Positions 44,398 to 54,053 of a stretch of DNA of 64,000 nucleotides are shown here, piece after piece. The stretch is from JACJWR01 sp963842975 (lineage in GTDB: Bacteria; Actinomycetota; Actinomycetes; S36-B12; UBA10799), in contig CAWJIH010000001.1 in the NCBI GenBank assembly GCA_963842975.1, positions 105,721-169,720 of the forward strand. The letters run 5' to 3'. Below the pieces are notes generated by a model, which saw nothing but the letters and a program-made list of their open reading frames with translations, was not told the origin of the DNA and searched no databases. How positions within the stretch are numbered: position 1 is the stretch's first letter; every line of letters begins with the position of its first letter. Position numbers and translations under genes: made by a program.

Positions 44398-45642
44398 ATG
44401 ACCACCCCTGCTGTCGCCGTGCTCGGCGGCTACCAGTCCGACTACTCGCGCAACATCACCAAAGCAGGCCTGGAGGTGTCCGACCTCGTCGCCGAGGTGG
44501 TGGCAGGCGCTTTAGAAAGTGCCGGTGTGACAGCTGCCGAGATCGGCGTGATTCACGTCGGCAACGCGTTTGGGCAGTTGTTTACTGGTCAGGGCCATCT
44601 GGGTGCGATGCCGGCCACCGTTGAGCCTGCTTTGGCGGGGGTGCCAGCCTCCCGCCACGAAGCGGCGTGCGCCTCCGGCGGGATTGCCCTGCTTGCCGCC
44701 ATGGCGGACTTGGAGGCGGGCCGGTACGACTGCGCGCTGGTGTTGGGCGTCGAGGTGGAACGCAACGTGTCCGGCGCCGAATCGGCACGACTGATGGGTG
44801 CCGCGGCCTGGGTCGGTCACGAAGGCCAAGACGCAACCTTCATGTGGCCGTGGGCCTTCAGTTCACTGGCTGACGAATACGAACTGCGCTACGGCCTCGA
44901 CGACGCTCACCTGCGCGCCATCGGCCAGATCAACCTGACCAACGCGCGTGCCAACCCGTTGGCCCAGACCCGGCGGTGGGAACTCAGCGACGCCAGTTTC
45001 GCCGCCGACGATGGAGCCAACCCGGTGGTCGAGGGTCGTCTTCGCCGTCACGATTGCAGCCAAGTCACCGACGGTGGGGCAGCGGTCGTGCTGGCATCAC
45101 CAGCATTCTTTGCCCGCACTGGGCGCCCGGCTACCTTCGAGGCGACTCGGCCGCGCTCTGTGATCCTCGGCTGGGGCCACCGAACGGTGGGCCTGCCCCT
45201 GGAGCCCAAACTCACCGCCAGCCGCAACCAGAACTTTGTGATGCCCCACGTCCGCGACACCATCACGGAGGCCTGGGCACGCGCCGGAATCGGCGGCGTC
45301 GACGCCTTGGATCTGATCGAGACCCACGATTGCTTCACCCCGTCGGAGTACATGGCAATCGACCACTTCGGCCTCACCGCCCCGGGTCAGTCGTGGCAAG
45401 CAGTGGAGGATGGCACCATCACCCGGACCGGTCGACTCCCGATCAACCCAGGGGGCGGGCTGATCGGAATCGGGCACCCCGTCGGAGCCACCGGCGTACG
45501 GATGGTGCTCGATGCGCATCGGCAAGTGACTGGAACCGCGGGCGAGGTGCAAGTGGCCGGTGCCAGCACAGCTGCCACGCTCAACATCGGCGGTTCCACC
45601 GCCACCACAGTGTCTTTCGTGATCGGTGCGGCAGAAGAGTAG
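44398..45642 (+). CDS. SCP2-type thiolase / acetyl-CoA acetyltransferase
   Basis: 414 residues. Nucleophile Cys in HEAACASGGIALL, HDCFTPSEY (the HDCF motif of SCP2 thiolases) and the His in PINPGGGLIGIGHPVGATG. These match the sterol-carrier-protein thiolase branch, acting on 3-ketoacyl-CoA. Divergent from the other thiolase. Ends 111 bases before the carotenoid oxygenase. Confidence 0.88.
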   Translation: MTTPAVAVLGGYQSDYSRNITKAGLEVSDLVAEVVAGALESAGVTAAEIGVIHVGNAFGQLFTGQGHLGAMPATVEPALAGVPASRHEAACASGGIALLAAMADLEAGRYDCALVLGVEVERNVSGAESARLMGAAAWVGHEGQDATFMWPWAFSSLADEYELRYGLDDAHLRAIGQINLTNARANPLAQTRRWELSDASFAADDGANPVVEGRLRRHDCSQVTDGGAAVVLASPAFFARTGRPATFEATRPRSVILGWGHRTVGLPLEPKLTASRNQNFVMPHVRDTITEAWARAGIGGVDALDLIETHDCFTPSEYMAIDHFGLTAPGQSWQAVEDGTITRTGRLPINPGGGLIGIGHPVGATGVRMVLDAHRQVTGTAGEVQVAGASTAATLNIGGSTATTVSFVIGAAEE

Positions 45643-45753
45643 GAGTTGCTGCTGTCGTTTCGGCGCCCAATCGGGTTACGGTGAGTCCAGCGCGACCTGC
45701 CCATCGGTCGGCTCATATGCACATACGTTTCCCGGATCGAAAGTGGACACCAC

Positions 45754-47268
45754 ATGGACGTTGAAGTCGTCGGCCGGATGCTCTCCACCTTGCCCGAGGA
45801 TGATGATCATCCCTATCGCACGGGTCCGTGGCAGCCACAGACCACCGAATGGCGGGCAGACAACCTCATCGTCGAAGGTGAGTTGCCCGCCGACCTCGAT
45901 GGCGTCTACTTGCGCAACACCGAGAATCCGCTGCATCCAGCAATTGGCCGCTACCACCCGTTCGAAGGTGACGGCATGATCCACCTCGTGGGGTTCAAGG
46001 ACGGTCGGGCGTTCTATCGCAACCGTTTCGTGCGTACCGATGCCCTGCTGGCCGAGGATGAGGCTGGCGAGGCGCTGTGGGTGGGCCTGGCAGAGAAAGC
46101 CTCACGCGCCAAACGTGCCGATGGCTGGGGGGCGCGGGGACACCTGAAGGACTCCTCAAGCACCGACGTGGTGGTCCACAACGGAGTGGTGCTGTCGAGT
46201 TTCTACGAATGCGGCGACCTCTACGCCCTCGACGCGTTGACCTTGGAGCCCCGCGGCAAGGCTGACTGGCACGGGGCGTTTCCCCGAGACCGCGGGGTCT
46301 CCGCCCACCCGCAAGTGGACGAGCACACCGGCGAGATGCTGTTTTTCAACTACAACGCCCACGCCCCGTACCTGAACTACGGCGTCGTGGATGCCGAGGA
46401 TCGGCTGGTGCACTATGTGCCCATCGAACTGCCGGGCCCGCGTCTGCCGCACGATATGACGTTCACCGAGAACTACGCGATCCTCAACGATCTGCCCATG
46501 ATTTGGGACCCGAAGTTGATGTCGAAGGGTATGTACCTGGCGAGGTTCCACCCGGAAATGCATACCCGGCTCGGAGTGATTCCACGACGCGGTGCGGCTT
46601 CGGAAATCCGCTGGTTTGATTTCGACCCCACCTACGTGCTGCATTGGACCAACGCCTACGAGGTCGGCGACGAAATCGTGGTCGAGGGGTTCTTCCAGCA
46701 CAATCCGGAACCGCAGGTCTCCCCCGACGCCAGCTACTACGAACGGATCAGCCGTTTCATCAGCCTTGACGGATTCGAGTCCCGGCTGCACCGGTGGCGG
46801 ATGAACATGGTCACCGGTGAATGTTCGGAGGAGTCGCTGACAGATTCGATCACCGAATTCGGCATGATCAACGCCCAACGAGGCGGGCGGCCCCACCGCT
46901 ACACCTACGCCGCCACCGGGGTGCCCGGCCGGTTCCTGTTCAACGGGTTGACCAAGCACGATTCCCGCACCGGTGCCGAGGAGCACTACTCGCTTCCCGA
47001 CGGGGTGTTCGGCTCGGAAACCGCGGTGGCACCTCGGCCCGGGGCAACCGACGAGGACGACGCCTACCTCGTGACGTTGGTGACGGATATGAACACCGAT
47101 TCTTCAGCTGCGCTGGTATTTCATGCCGCACGCATCGAAGAAGGCCCAATTGCGCGGGTGCGCCTACCCGAACGGATCAGCTCTGGCACCCACTCCACGT
47201 GGGCGGCCGGATCAGAAATCCCCGGCTGGCGGGAGCAGGACACCGTGGAGGTCGCAGCGCTGGTGTAG
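45754..47268 (+). CDS. Carotenoid cleavage oxygenase (lignostilbene dioxygenase family)
   Basis: 504 residues. The four iron-binding His are visible: SAHPQVD near residue 184, LPHDMTFTENY near 233, VLHWTNAYE near 297 and SSGTHSTW near 479. The N-terminus has LPADLDGVYLRNTENPLH and FEGDGMIH, typical of the family. It cleaves a C=C bond of a carotenoid or stilbene; no carotenoid synthesis genes are in view, so a diet-derived or aromatic substrate is possible. Cytoplasmic, no signal peptide. Confidence 0.92.
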   Translation: MDVEVVGRMLSTLPEDDDHPYRTGPWQPQTTEWRADNLIVEGELPADLDGVYLRNTENPLHPAIGRYHPFEGDGMIHLVGFKDGRAFYRNRFVRTDALLAEDEAGEALWVGLAEKASRAKRADGWGARGHLKDSSSTDVVVHNGVVLSSFYECGDLYALDALTLEPRGKADWHGAFPRDRGVSAHPQVDEHTGEMLFFNYNAHAPYLNYGVVDAEDRLVHYVPIELPGPRLPHDMTFTENYAILNDLPMIWDPKLMSKGMYLARFHPEMHTRLGVIPRRGAASEIRWFDFDPTYVLHWTNAYEVGDEIVVEGFFQHNPEPQVSPDASYYERISRFISLDGFESRLHRWRMNMVTGECSEESLTDSITEFGMINAQRGGRPHRYTYAATGVPGRFLFNGLTKHDSRTGAEEHYSLPDGVFGSETAVAPRPGATDEDDAYLVTLVTDMNTDSSAALVFHAARIEEGPIARVRLPERISSGTHSTWAAGSEIPGWREQDTVEVAALV

Positions 47269-47286
47269 TTGCCCACCGGGCTCGCT

Positions 47287-47327
47287 TTGATCCGGGCTCG
47301 GGCTCGGCTTGATCCGGGCTCGGGCTC
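47287..47327. repeat. Two direct copies of a 19-base sequence, 22-base period
   Basis: TTGATCCGGGCTCGGGCTC at 47287-47305 and again at 47309-47327, identical, just after the carotenoid oxygenase stop and before the amidase start. No hairpin of note. Could be slippage or a protein site. Confidence 0.75.
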
Positions 47328-47340
47328 CTGACACGGGCTT

Positions 47341-48750
47341 ATGATCATGCCCATGGTCACTTACTCAGCCGTGCGAGACGATGCTCTTGGTCAGCACGAT
47401 CTGGTGGGGCTGCTGGAATCGCTGCGCCGCCGCGAAGTGAACGCAGCCGAACTCACCTCGGCGGCACTGGAGCGGGCACACGATTCCCAGCCGGTGCTCA
47501 ACGCCGTAGTGAGTTGGGCGACCGCCCCGCAAGGTCCGGACCGCACAGCCGACACCGTGCTCGGCGGAGTCCCGACGTTCCTGAAGGACAACGAGAACCT
47601 TGCCGGAATGGCCACCCGTGATGGTTCCAGGGCGCTTCCAGAGAAAATGGCCAACTCGACTTCGCCGATAGGTGAGCTGTTGGCAGATCTCGGCGCGACC
47701 TATCTGGGCAAGTCGAGCATGCCCGAGTTCGGCCTGACGGCCACCACCGAGCCGCTGCTCAACGGACCCACCCACAATCCTTGGGCCCTTGGGCACAGTG
47801 CCGGCGGATCCTCCGGTGGCGCTGCTGCCTTGGTCGCAGCCGGTGTGGTGCCCTTCGCGCATGCCAATGACGGCGGGGGGTCGATTCGGATTCCGGCGGC
47901 GTGCTGTGGGCTGGTGGGACTCAAGCCTTCCCGAGGACGGCTGCCCAACGCCCCGGAGTCGGATCAGTTGCCGATCCGAATCGTCAGTCAGGGGTTCCTG
48001 ACCCGTTCCGTGCGCGACACCGCCCTGCTCTATGCCGAAGCGGAAAAGCGTCACCGCGTTGGCGACGGGCTCACCCCGATCGGCCATGTCACGGCGCCGT
48101 CGGCTCGTCGCTTACGCATCGGTGTGATCGCCGAGGGCCTCACTGGTCCGGTCCTGCCAGCCGTCGCCGATGTGGTGCGTCGCACCGCGGACCTGTGCGC
48201 CGACCTTGGCCACTACGTGTCCGACTCCCCGATGGGCGTGTACCCCGCCTTTGGTCGCGACTTTTTGCGCTACTGGGCAGGCTTGGCGTTTGCCCTTCGG
48301 CTGGGTGGGGCGCGGGTGTATGGCCCGGAATTTGACCGCTCCCAACTGGAGCCGTTCACCGACGGGCTGGCCGAGTTCTTCGGCACGGTCGCGCTCGGAG
48401 CACCGGCCTCAGTAGCCCGCCTGCGCCGCTTCCCCGCGCAGCATGCCCAGAGCTTCGAGTCGTATGACGTGCTGCTCTCCCCCACGATCGGCTATCCGGC
48501 ACCAGAACTCGGCTACCTCTCGACGCAGCAAGATTTCCGCACCCACGTCACCCGCCTGCTACCGTTCGCTGGCTACACCGCAGTGAACAACGTGGCCGGT
48601 ACACCCGCGATTAGCCTGCCACTGGGGTCCGACCCGACGGGCCGACCTATTGGTGTGCAGTTCTCCGCGGCGTTGAACGACGAACGCACGCTGCTGGAAC
48701 TGGCCTATGAACTCGAAGCCGCGGCCCCGTGGCCGCACACTCCGGGCTAG
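47341..48750 (+). CDS. Amidase (amidase signature family)
   Basis: 469 residues; three clustered ATGs (47341, 47347, 47353) make the exact start uncertain. The Ser-Ser-Lys triad is in VPTFLKDNEN (Lys), HANDGGGSIRIPAACCG (cis-Ser) and GHSAGGSSGGAAALVA (nucleophile region). No glutamyl-tRNA amidotransferase partners (GatB, GatC) are nearby, so it is a general amidase on an unknown amide. Its stop overlaps the small convergent membrane-protein gene by four bases. Confidence 0.9.
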   Translation: MIMPMVTYSAVRDDALGQHDLVGLLESLRRREVNAAELTSAALERAHDSQPVLNAVVSWATAPQGPDRTADTVLGGVPTFLKDNENLAGMATRDGSRALPEKMANSTSPIGELLADLGATYLGKSSMPEFGLTATTEPLLNGPTHNPWALGHSAGGSSGGAAALVAAGVVPFAHANDGGGSIRIPAACCGLVGLKPSRGRLPNAPESDQLPIRIVSQGFLTRSVRDTALLYAEAEKRHRVGDGLTPIGHVTAPSARRLRIGVIAEGLTGPVLPAVADVVRRTADLCADLGHYVSDSPMGVYPAFGRDFLRYWAGLAFALRLGGARVYGPEFDRSQLEPFTDGLAEFFGTVALGAPASVARLRRFPAQHAQSFESYDVLLSPTIGYPAPELGYLSTQQDFRTHVTRLLPFAGYTAVNNVAGTPAISLPLGSDPTGRPIGVQFSAALNDERTLLELAYELEAAAPWPHTPG

Positions 48751-49049
48751 GGGGTTGGGTGTGGCTGATCGGGATCAGTGGACTCCGTTGCGTGATCCCA
48801 CGCCTCTTGCGCGTCGGCCTGCTCCTGCCACATGACTTCCATGGCCTCGACTTTGCGGCGACGGCGGTAGTCCAGCACCAATCCGACCGCGGCAGCTGTG
48901 AGCATCGTTAGCGCGGCGAGACTGACCCCCACTTTGACGGCGTGGGCAAAGGTGATTTCCGAACTAGCGGTTCGCTCCACCACAGTGGTTTCTGCAGGTC
49001 CCGCTACCGCATCCGGCTCGGCTGCTGGGTGCACGCACCTTCTCCTCAT
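48747..49049 (-). CDS. Small single-pass membrane protein, unknown function
   Basis: Up to 100 residues. One clear transmembrane helix (AVKVGVSLAALTMLTAAAVG then LVLDY) followed by a basic stretch YRRRRK and an acidic, helical tail. The first 30 residues are uncertain; the ATG used is the most upstream plausible start. I recognise no family. Codon use looks coding and the end abuts the amidase gene, which supports a real gene. Confidence 0.5.
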   Translation of the reverse strand: MRRRCVHPAAEPDAVAGPAETTVVERTASSEITFAHAVKVGVSLAALTMLTAAAVGLVLDYRRRRKVEAMEVMWQEQADAQEAWDHATESTDPDQPHPTP

Positions 49050-49179
49050 GCTGATCGTCCCTTCACCAGGTCGAACGGGCCAGTTGCCCTACATTCATCA
49101 CATCACACCAGCGCCCGGGCACACCAGAACAGTCGCGCGAATCCTCGGCTGTCGGGGTAGGTGAGGGACTATCGCGGCG

Positions 49180-50004
49180 TCACAGCCAACGAGCGCCATC
49201 CCAGAACCGCAAGCGTCCGGCGAGCTCTGGATCTGGATACCAGCCGGGCGGCGGTCCAACGGCCGGTAACTGCGGGGGCACGGCTGGCGTCGGAGCCACC
49301 GCGACCGGCGCTTGCCCGGCGGCGGCTGCGGGGGCGAACCCGGGCACTGGCGGCGACGGACGAGGGGCGCGCAGCACGATTCGCACGATCACCAGCACCA
49401 GGCCCAACATGATCAACATCCCTGCCAGGGCTAGCAGGCCGAACCACCAGGCGCTCTGGGCAAACGTAGTACCGATGCTCGGGGTGATCAGCACCGATGA
49501 GTTTCCCTGACCTGCCACGTCAATTTCGTACGTATCGCTGTCGGATACGGTGAATTTCGCAACTGCCTCGTACACCACCGAACCACGTTGGACGGTTTCG
49601 GTGATTGTGTTCGTCTCCACGGGCACCTCCCCGTAGGGACCGGTGACCCTGATGTCGCCTGGGCTCAGTTGCTCGTCGGCGCCGTTAGATCGCTGCATCA
49701 CCGAGTAGGTGCCGTCGTTCAACTCCAGGATCGCGGACCCTGGCGTGCTGATGGGATCGGTGGTGAACGACGACACGACCCGCCCGACTCCGGACGCTAG
49801 ACCTGCGGCCGCTACCAGCCCGAAAAGAAGTCCCGCCACCAACAGCAATACGCCAGACCACAGCAACCCCTTGCGCGCAGGTCGTTCCCCCTGCTGACCC
49901 TGTTGCTCGGACACCTGCGCGGCTTGCCCTGCTTGCTCTGCATGCTCGGGTTGCTCTGCTTGCTCTGGCGGTTCACTCGGCGCCGCTGCGGTGGCGTCGT
50001 TCAC
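49180..50004 (-). CDS. Membrane protein with C-terminal DUF2510 domain
   Basis: 274 residues. An N-terminal low-complexity stretch rich in Gln, Glu and Ala, one helix (LLWSGVLLLVAGLLFGLVAA), an external beta domain, a second helix (LLALAGMLIMLGLVLVIVRI), a Pro-rich linker, and at the end the DUF2510 signature PPGWYPDPELAGRLRFWDGA. DUF2510 is an actinobacterial domain of unknown function usually on membrane proteins. Its ATG overlaps the stop of the cyclophilin lipoprotein gene, so they are probably co-expressed. Confidence 0.78.
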   Translation of the reverse strand: MNDATAAAPSEPPEQAEQPEHAEQAGQAAQVSEQQGQQGERPARKGLLWSGVLLLVAGLLFGLVAAAGLASGVGRVVSSFTTDPISTPGSAILELNDGTYSVMQRSNGADEQLSPGDIRVTGPYGEVPVETNTITETVQRGSVVYEAVAKFTVSDSDTYEIDVAGQGNSSVLITPSIGTTFAQSAWWFGLLALAGMLIMLGLVLVIVRIVLRAPRPSPPVPGFAPAAAAGQAPVAVAPTPAVPPQLPAVGPPPGWYPDPELAGRLRFWDGARWL

Positions 50005-50648
50005 TGTGCTGCCACCGTCGCGGTCTCAATGGTCACCGGTAGTGCTGGCGGACCGTCGAACAGTCCGCCTTCAACGCCAGCCGCGGCCACCCGCTCCACT
50101 ACGTCCAAACCTGAGGTGACAGTGCCCCAGATTGTGTAGTTCGGTGGCAGCGTCGTGTCCTGGTAGACGATGAAGAACTGCGAACCGTTCGTGTTGGGCC
50201 CGGCATTGGCCATCGCCACCGTGCCCTTCGGGTAGTTGTTGGCGACTGCCGCAGGCAGGTTCTCATCCGGAATCTGGTAGCCGGGCCCACCCAAACCTGT
50301 CCCGTCCGGATCGCCGCACTGCAAGACGTAGATGCCCTCGGTGGTCAGCCGGTGACAGGTGGTGCCGTCGAAGTAGCCCCGACCAGCCAGATACGCCATC
50401 GAAGCGTCAGTCACTTCCGCCGCTGGGTCCATCGCGATCTCGATCGTTCCTTCGTTGGTGACCAGCGTCATCACAGCGTCGGCTGGCACCGGCGGGAAGG
50501 ACGGAAGTTCCACCTCGGGCGCTGCCGTGGCGAGAGCGGAAGCAGCGGCGCCGGCGGCGGACTCCTGCGAGTCAGAGCCGCACCCTGCCAACACCACACC
50601 GGCGGCCACCACAGCACCGACTCCCGATGCGATTCGTCTCCAAGTCAT
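50001..50648 (-). CDS. Cyclophilin-type peptidyl-prolyl isomerase lipoprotein
   Basis: 215 residues. Lipobox VLAGC after a signal peptide, then a short Ala-rich linker and a cyclophilin fold: TLVTNEGTIEIAMDP, GYFDGTTCHRLTTEG, YPKGTVAMANAGPNTNGSQF and IWGTVTSGLDVVERV. The catalytic Arg region (usually FHRv) reads CHRLT, which keeps the Arg. It would assist folding of exported proteins outside the membrane. The 232-base gap upstream to the divergent DUF4126 gene should hold the promoters. Confidence 0.9.
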   Translation of the reverse strand: MTWRRIASGVGAVVAAGVVLAGCGSDSQESAAGAAASALATAAPEVELPSFPPVPADAVMTLVTNEGTIEIAMDPAAEVTDASMAYLAGRGYFDGTTCHRLTTEGIYVLQCGDPDGTGLGGPGYQIPDENLPAAVANNYPKGTVAMANAGPNTNGSQFFIVYQDTTLPPNYTIWGTVTSGLDVVERVAAAGVEGGLFDGPPALPVTIETATVAAQ

Positions 50649-50880
50649 TCCCAGTGCCTCCCGATTTGGATCATCAACGTCATAGGTGCGCCAGACTCAC
50701 CGACACGGGTACTCTACGGGGCGCACCGATCCTGGAGTTCGAACGGCCATCGCACGTCGCCGCGGGCGCCTCCGCACTGATCGCGGGAACAGCCATCGGG
50801 CGGTTCCTGGCGTTCCGGATCGGCCAGCGGCGTATCTGGGGACTAGGAAATTCCAAGGTCCTGCACCTACGATGTCCGCC

Positions 50881-51532
50881 ATGGAGGCGTCCTGGTTGTT
50901 GCTCAGCGGCATTGGACTGGCCGCTGCCGCTGGCTTGAACGCCTACATCCCGCTGCTGATGGCGGGGCTCCTCGCGCGATTCGACGTCATCAGCCTCGCC
51001 GAACCCTACGACCTGCTCGAGTCGACCACCGCCCTTTCAATCGTGGCTGCGTTGCTCGTGGTGGAATTCTTCGCGGACAAGATCCCGGCAGTTGATTCGG
51101 TCAACGATGCGGTGCAGACGTTCCTCCGACCGGCCTCCGGGGCCCTGCTCTTCGCCGGTGCGCTGGGAGGGGATGCCCAATGGGTGCAGGTCCTCGGTTT
51201 GGTCGCCGGGCTGATGACCGCGGGCACGGTCCACGGTGCCAAGGCAACTGTGCGACCAGTGGTGAATGTGACCACGGCCGGGGCCGGGGCCCCGATAGCG
51301 AGCGTCGTGGAGGACGGCATTTCGGTTTCCTTGACATTGGCGGCGATCTTCTTTCCCGCTGCTGGTACTGGTGCTCATAGCGCTGCTCGTGTGGCTGTTT
51401 CTCCGGCTGCGCCGGCGGTGGCGGGGGCGCCGCGAATCGCCTCGGACTCGTGCCCGCCTATCAACAAAGCGACTAACCGGCATCCGCTGGTCACAGCAGC
51501 TTCTGCCCCCCGCGCCCGACAAGCGGGGATAG
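50881..51532 (+). CDS. DUF4126 membrane protein, apparent frameshift near 51355
   Basis: ATG 50881 opens with WLLLSGIGLAAAAGLNAYIP, then GLLARFDVI, FFADKIPAVDS and GAKATVRPVVN, the DUF4126 pattern. Near 51350-51360 the original frame turns into an Ala/Pro-rich stretch with no helix, while the next frame reads LLVLVLIALLVWLFLRLRRR, the last helix and basic tail expected in this family, ending at a TAG at 51530-51532. One base gained in the TTTCCC run would explain it. Function of the family is unknown. Confidence 0.78.
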
Positions 51533-51583
51533 AGATCCGACATCCTGCGACACCGGGCGGACCCTGGGGAATAGCCTGACCAC

Positions 51584-52216
51584 ATGGACCAACCCATGCC
51601 GTCGCCACGGCGCGCTACCTGGACCGACCTCACCGTCGAACATCACGGGGTTGGCCTGCTGCGAAGTTTCACCGCAACCGCCGCGGACGGGCAACTGATC
51701 GGGGTGGTGGGACCTGCCTCGGAGAACCTCAACGTGGCTCTGCTCGCGCTGGCTGGACGCTATTCGCCGGTGCGCGGTTCGGTGGAGATTCTAGGCGCCC
51801 CGGCGTCCGTGGCGGTGGTCGCCGATCCAGTCACCGATGCCATCGATGATCCGTTTGTCCGCGTCCGGGAAGCAGTCGCGGAGGTCGCCAGGGTTCCCTC
51901 CGGCTCCGGCAACAAGTCGTTCGCCGAATGGTCGCTCAGTGCAGCCGGTCTGGCCGATCGAGCGTCTCGACTCATTGGGGATCTCAACGCCATGGAGCGG
52001 GTCCGACTCGGGTTGGCCTTGGCCGCCGCCTCAGGTGCCACCATGATCACGCTCGACATCTCCCCGGTCGCAGCCGATCCTGGGGCACCCGCGCTCATCG
52101 GCTTGCTTCGGCAACTGGCGAGTAGTGGTCGGCTGGTGCTGGTGGGGGCGCCGGCCGGCCACGAATCCTTCGACCTGGTTCTTCCCGTTCCGGCTCCCCT
52201 GGAGGTGGTGTCATGA
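51584..52216 (+). CDS. Degenerate ABC-ATPase-like protein lacking Walker A
   Basis: 210 residues with the ABC layout: TDLTVEHHGVGLLRSFTATA, then GQLIGVVGPASENLNVALLA where the P-loop (GPNGAGKST) should be but without the Lys and Ser/Thr, YSPVRGSVEILG, LIGDLNAMERVRLGLALAAA where LSGGQ should be, and MITLDISPV in place of Walker B with its Glu. So the fold is kept and ATP hydrolysis is very unlikely. Its stop overlaps the ATG of the YhgE/Pip permease (ATGA). It may be a regulatory or structural partner of that membrane protein. Confidence 0.7.
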   Translation: MDQPMPSPRRATWTDLTVEHHGVGLLRSFTATAADGQLIGVVGPASENLNVALLALAGRYSPVRGSVEILGAPASVAVVADPVTDAIDDPFVRVREAVAEVARVPSGSGNKSFAEWSLSAAGLADRASRLIGDLNAMERVRLGLALAAASGATMITLDISPVAADPGAPALIGLLRQLASSGRLVLVGAPAGHESFDLVLPVPAPLEVVS

Positions 52217-54042
52217 TCGGCACAAGTGTTGGCGCGGCCCTGGTTCGCTGGTTCCGTGGCCCACGAGCCATGTTGGGCGCGTTGGCACTAGTGACCACCG
52301 CGGCGCTGGCGGCGGTGCTGCTGATCGGGGCGTACTGGAACCCGGAGGGCAACACCAACAAACTGTCGGCCGCCTTGGTCAACGAAGACGTGGCCACCAC
52401 TGCCAACGGGCGCACCATCGACGCCGGATCCGACATCGCCGCCAAAATCGTCGACAGCGGAACCCTGCAATGGACCGAAACCACCATGGACGAGGCGCAA
52501 CGGGGCCTGGACGCCGGCCGGTACGCCCTGGTGATGCGTATCCCGGAGACGTTCAGCGCCAGTGTCGCAAGCCTCGACAGCGGCGACCCGGTGCAGGCCC
52601 CAATCGTGGCCTACACCAACGATGCCACCAACTACCTCTCCGGTGACCTCGCCGAATCCTCCATCAGCGACCTCGAAGCGCAGGCCAGCGCAGACCTCAG
52701 TTTGAACTTCATCAACGAGGTCTACAACGCGTTGCCGCAGGCCCGTGAACAAGGCGAATCGGCGGTTGCCCAGGCCGGTGTGCTCAGCGAAGGAATCAGT
52801 CAGGCCGGCACCCAGGCCACAGACGTCGCCAACGCCGCGACCGGTGTGGCCGACGGGCTGGCCCAGGCCACGACCACTGCGTCGAACACCGCAGATTCGG
52901 CGAAGAACCTGACTACCACTGCAGACAAGACCACGAAGACCGCCACCGACATGTCTGCGCTGGTGAATACCGTGAGCGCGGGCGCCAAGTCGATCGACAC
53001 CAACCTGGTGGCACTCGAACAGGACTTGAAGGCGAAGAACCTGCCCGATCTAGTCGCGAAAGTCGAGGCGATCCGCACCACGCTGGCCTCGTCGGTCACC
53101 AAACCTGCCACCGACCTGGGCACAAAGTCGACCGAATTGGCGGCGGAAACCAAACAGCTGACCACTGACGCCACCGCTGTGAACACAGCAATGACCCAGA
53201 CCAGCAACCAGTTGGCCGGGCTTTCCACCACCGCACGATCCACAGCCGACGGTGCAACCGCGTTGGCAGGCACCATCAATGGCACCCTGGCACCGCAGTC
53301 ACAGGAGTTGGCCGGCGGGCTTTCCGACGCCGCCAGCAAGGTGCCACCGGTGTCCGATGCGCAACGTCAGGCCTTCACCACCGTGCTGGCGCAGCCCATC
53401 GACATCACCCAGGAACGCCTCAACGAGGTGCGCTACATGGGTGAGGGGTTCGCCCCGCTCTTCCTGGCCACCGCATTATTCCTCGGCGCAATGGTGATCT
53501 TCCTGATCAATCGTCCGATCAACCGCCGACAGCTCGACCTTGGGCTGCCCGCCTGGCAGGCCATGGCCACCCGTTGGATTCCCGGTTTCGTGTGGGTCCT
53601 CGCGCAGGTGCTGCTGGTGACGGTTGGGTTGCTGGTGCTTGGCGTGCAGGCAGCGGCGTGGCCAGCGCTGATCGCGGTGCTTGTGCTCACCGGCGCAGCT
53701 TTCCTGTCCATCGTGCAGTTGCTCAAGACCACTCTGGGCGGCGGCGGGCACCTCGTGGCGTTGGCGCTGCTGCTGCTGCAGATTGTCGCCTCCGGTGCGA
53801 TTTTCCCGATTCAGACACTCGGCGGATTCTTCGGCCTGCTGCACCCGGTGATGCCGATGACTTATGCCACCGACGCGGTACGGCGAACAATCGCTGGCGG
53901 GCCCTTGGCACCGTACGTATGGATCGATGTGTTGGTGCTGCTGACCATCACGATTGCGGCGATGGGTCTGACCGCGTACGCGGCCTCCAGGAAACGGCGG
54001 GTCTCGGCGGCGGCTCTGCAGCCAGCGATCACCCTCGGGTGA
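52213..54042 (+). CDS. YhgE/Pip-type membrane protein (ABC-2 permease-like)
   Basis: 609 residues. One N-terminal helix (LGALALVTTAALAAVLLIGA), then AYWNPEGNTNKLSAALVNED, a family hallmark, a long Ala/Thr-rich coiled-coil-like external region of about 330 residues, and five to six helices at the C-terminus (FLATALFLGAMVIFLI; VWVLAQVLLVTVGLLVLGV; FPIQTLGGFFGLLHPVMPMT). YhgE/Pip proteins are known from phage infection (Pip of Lactococcus) and type VII secretion loci. Coupled to the degenerate ATPase-like gene. Confidence 0.85.
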   Translation: MIGTSVGAALVRWFRGPRAMLGALALVTTAALAAVLLIGAYWNPEGNTNKLSAALVNEDVATTANGRTIDAGSDIAAKIVDSGTLQWTETTMDEAQRGLDAGRYALVMRIPETFSASVASLDSGDPVQAPIVAYTNDATNYLSGDLAESSISDLEAQASADLSLNFINEVYNALPQAREQGESAVAQAGVLSEGISQAGTQATDVANAATGVADGLAQATTTASNTADSAKNLTTTADKTTKTATDMSALVNTVSAGAKSIDTNLVALEQDLKAKNLPDLVAKVEAIRTTLASSVTKPATDLGTKSTELAAETKQLTTDATAVNTAMTQTSNQLAGLSTTARSTADGATALAGTINGTLAPQSQELAGGLSDAASKVPPVSDAQRQAFTTVLAQPIDITQERLNEVRYMGEGFAPLFLATALFLGAMVIFLINRPINRRQLDLGLPAWQAMATRWIPGFVWVLAQVLLVTVGLLVLGVQAAAWPALIAVLVLTGAAFLSIVQLLKTTLGGGGHLVALALLLLQIVASGAIFPIQTLGGFFGLLHPVMPMTYATDAVRRTIAGGPLAPYVWIDVLVLLTITIAAMGLTAYAASRKRRVSAAALQPAITLG

Positions 54043-54053
54043 GGAAACCGGCG

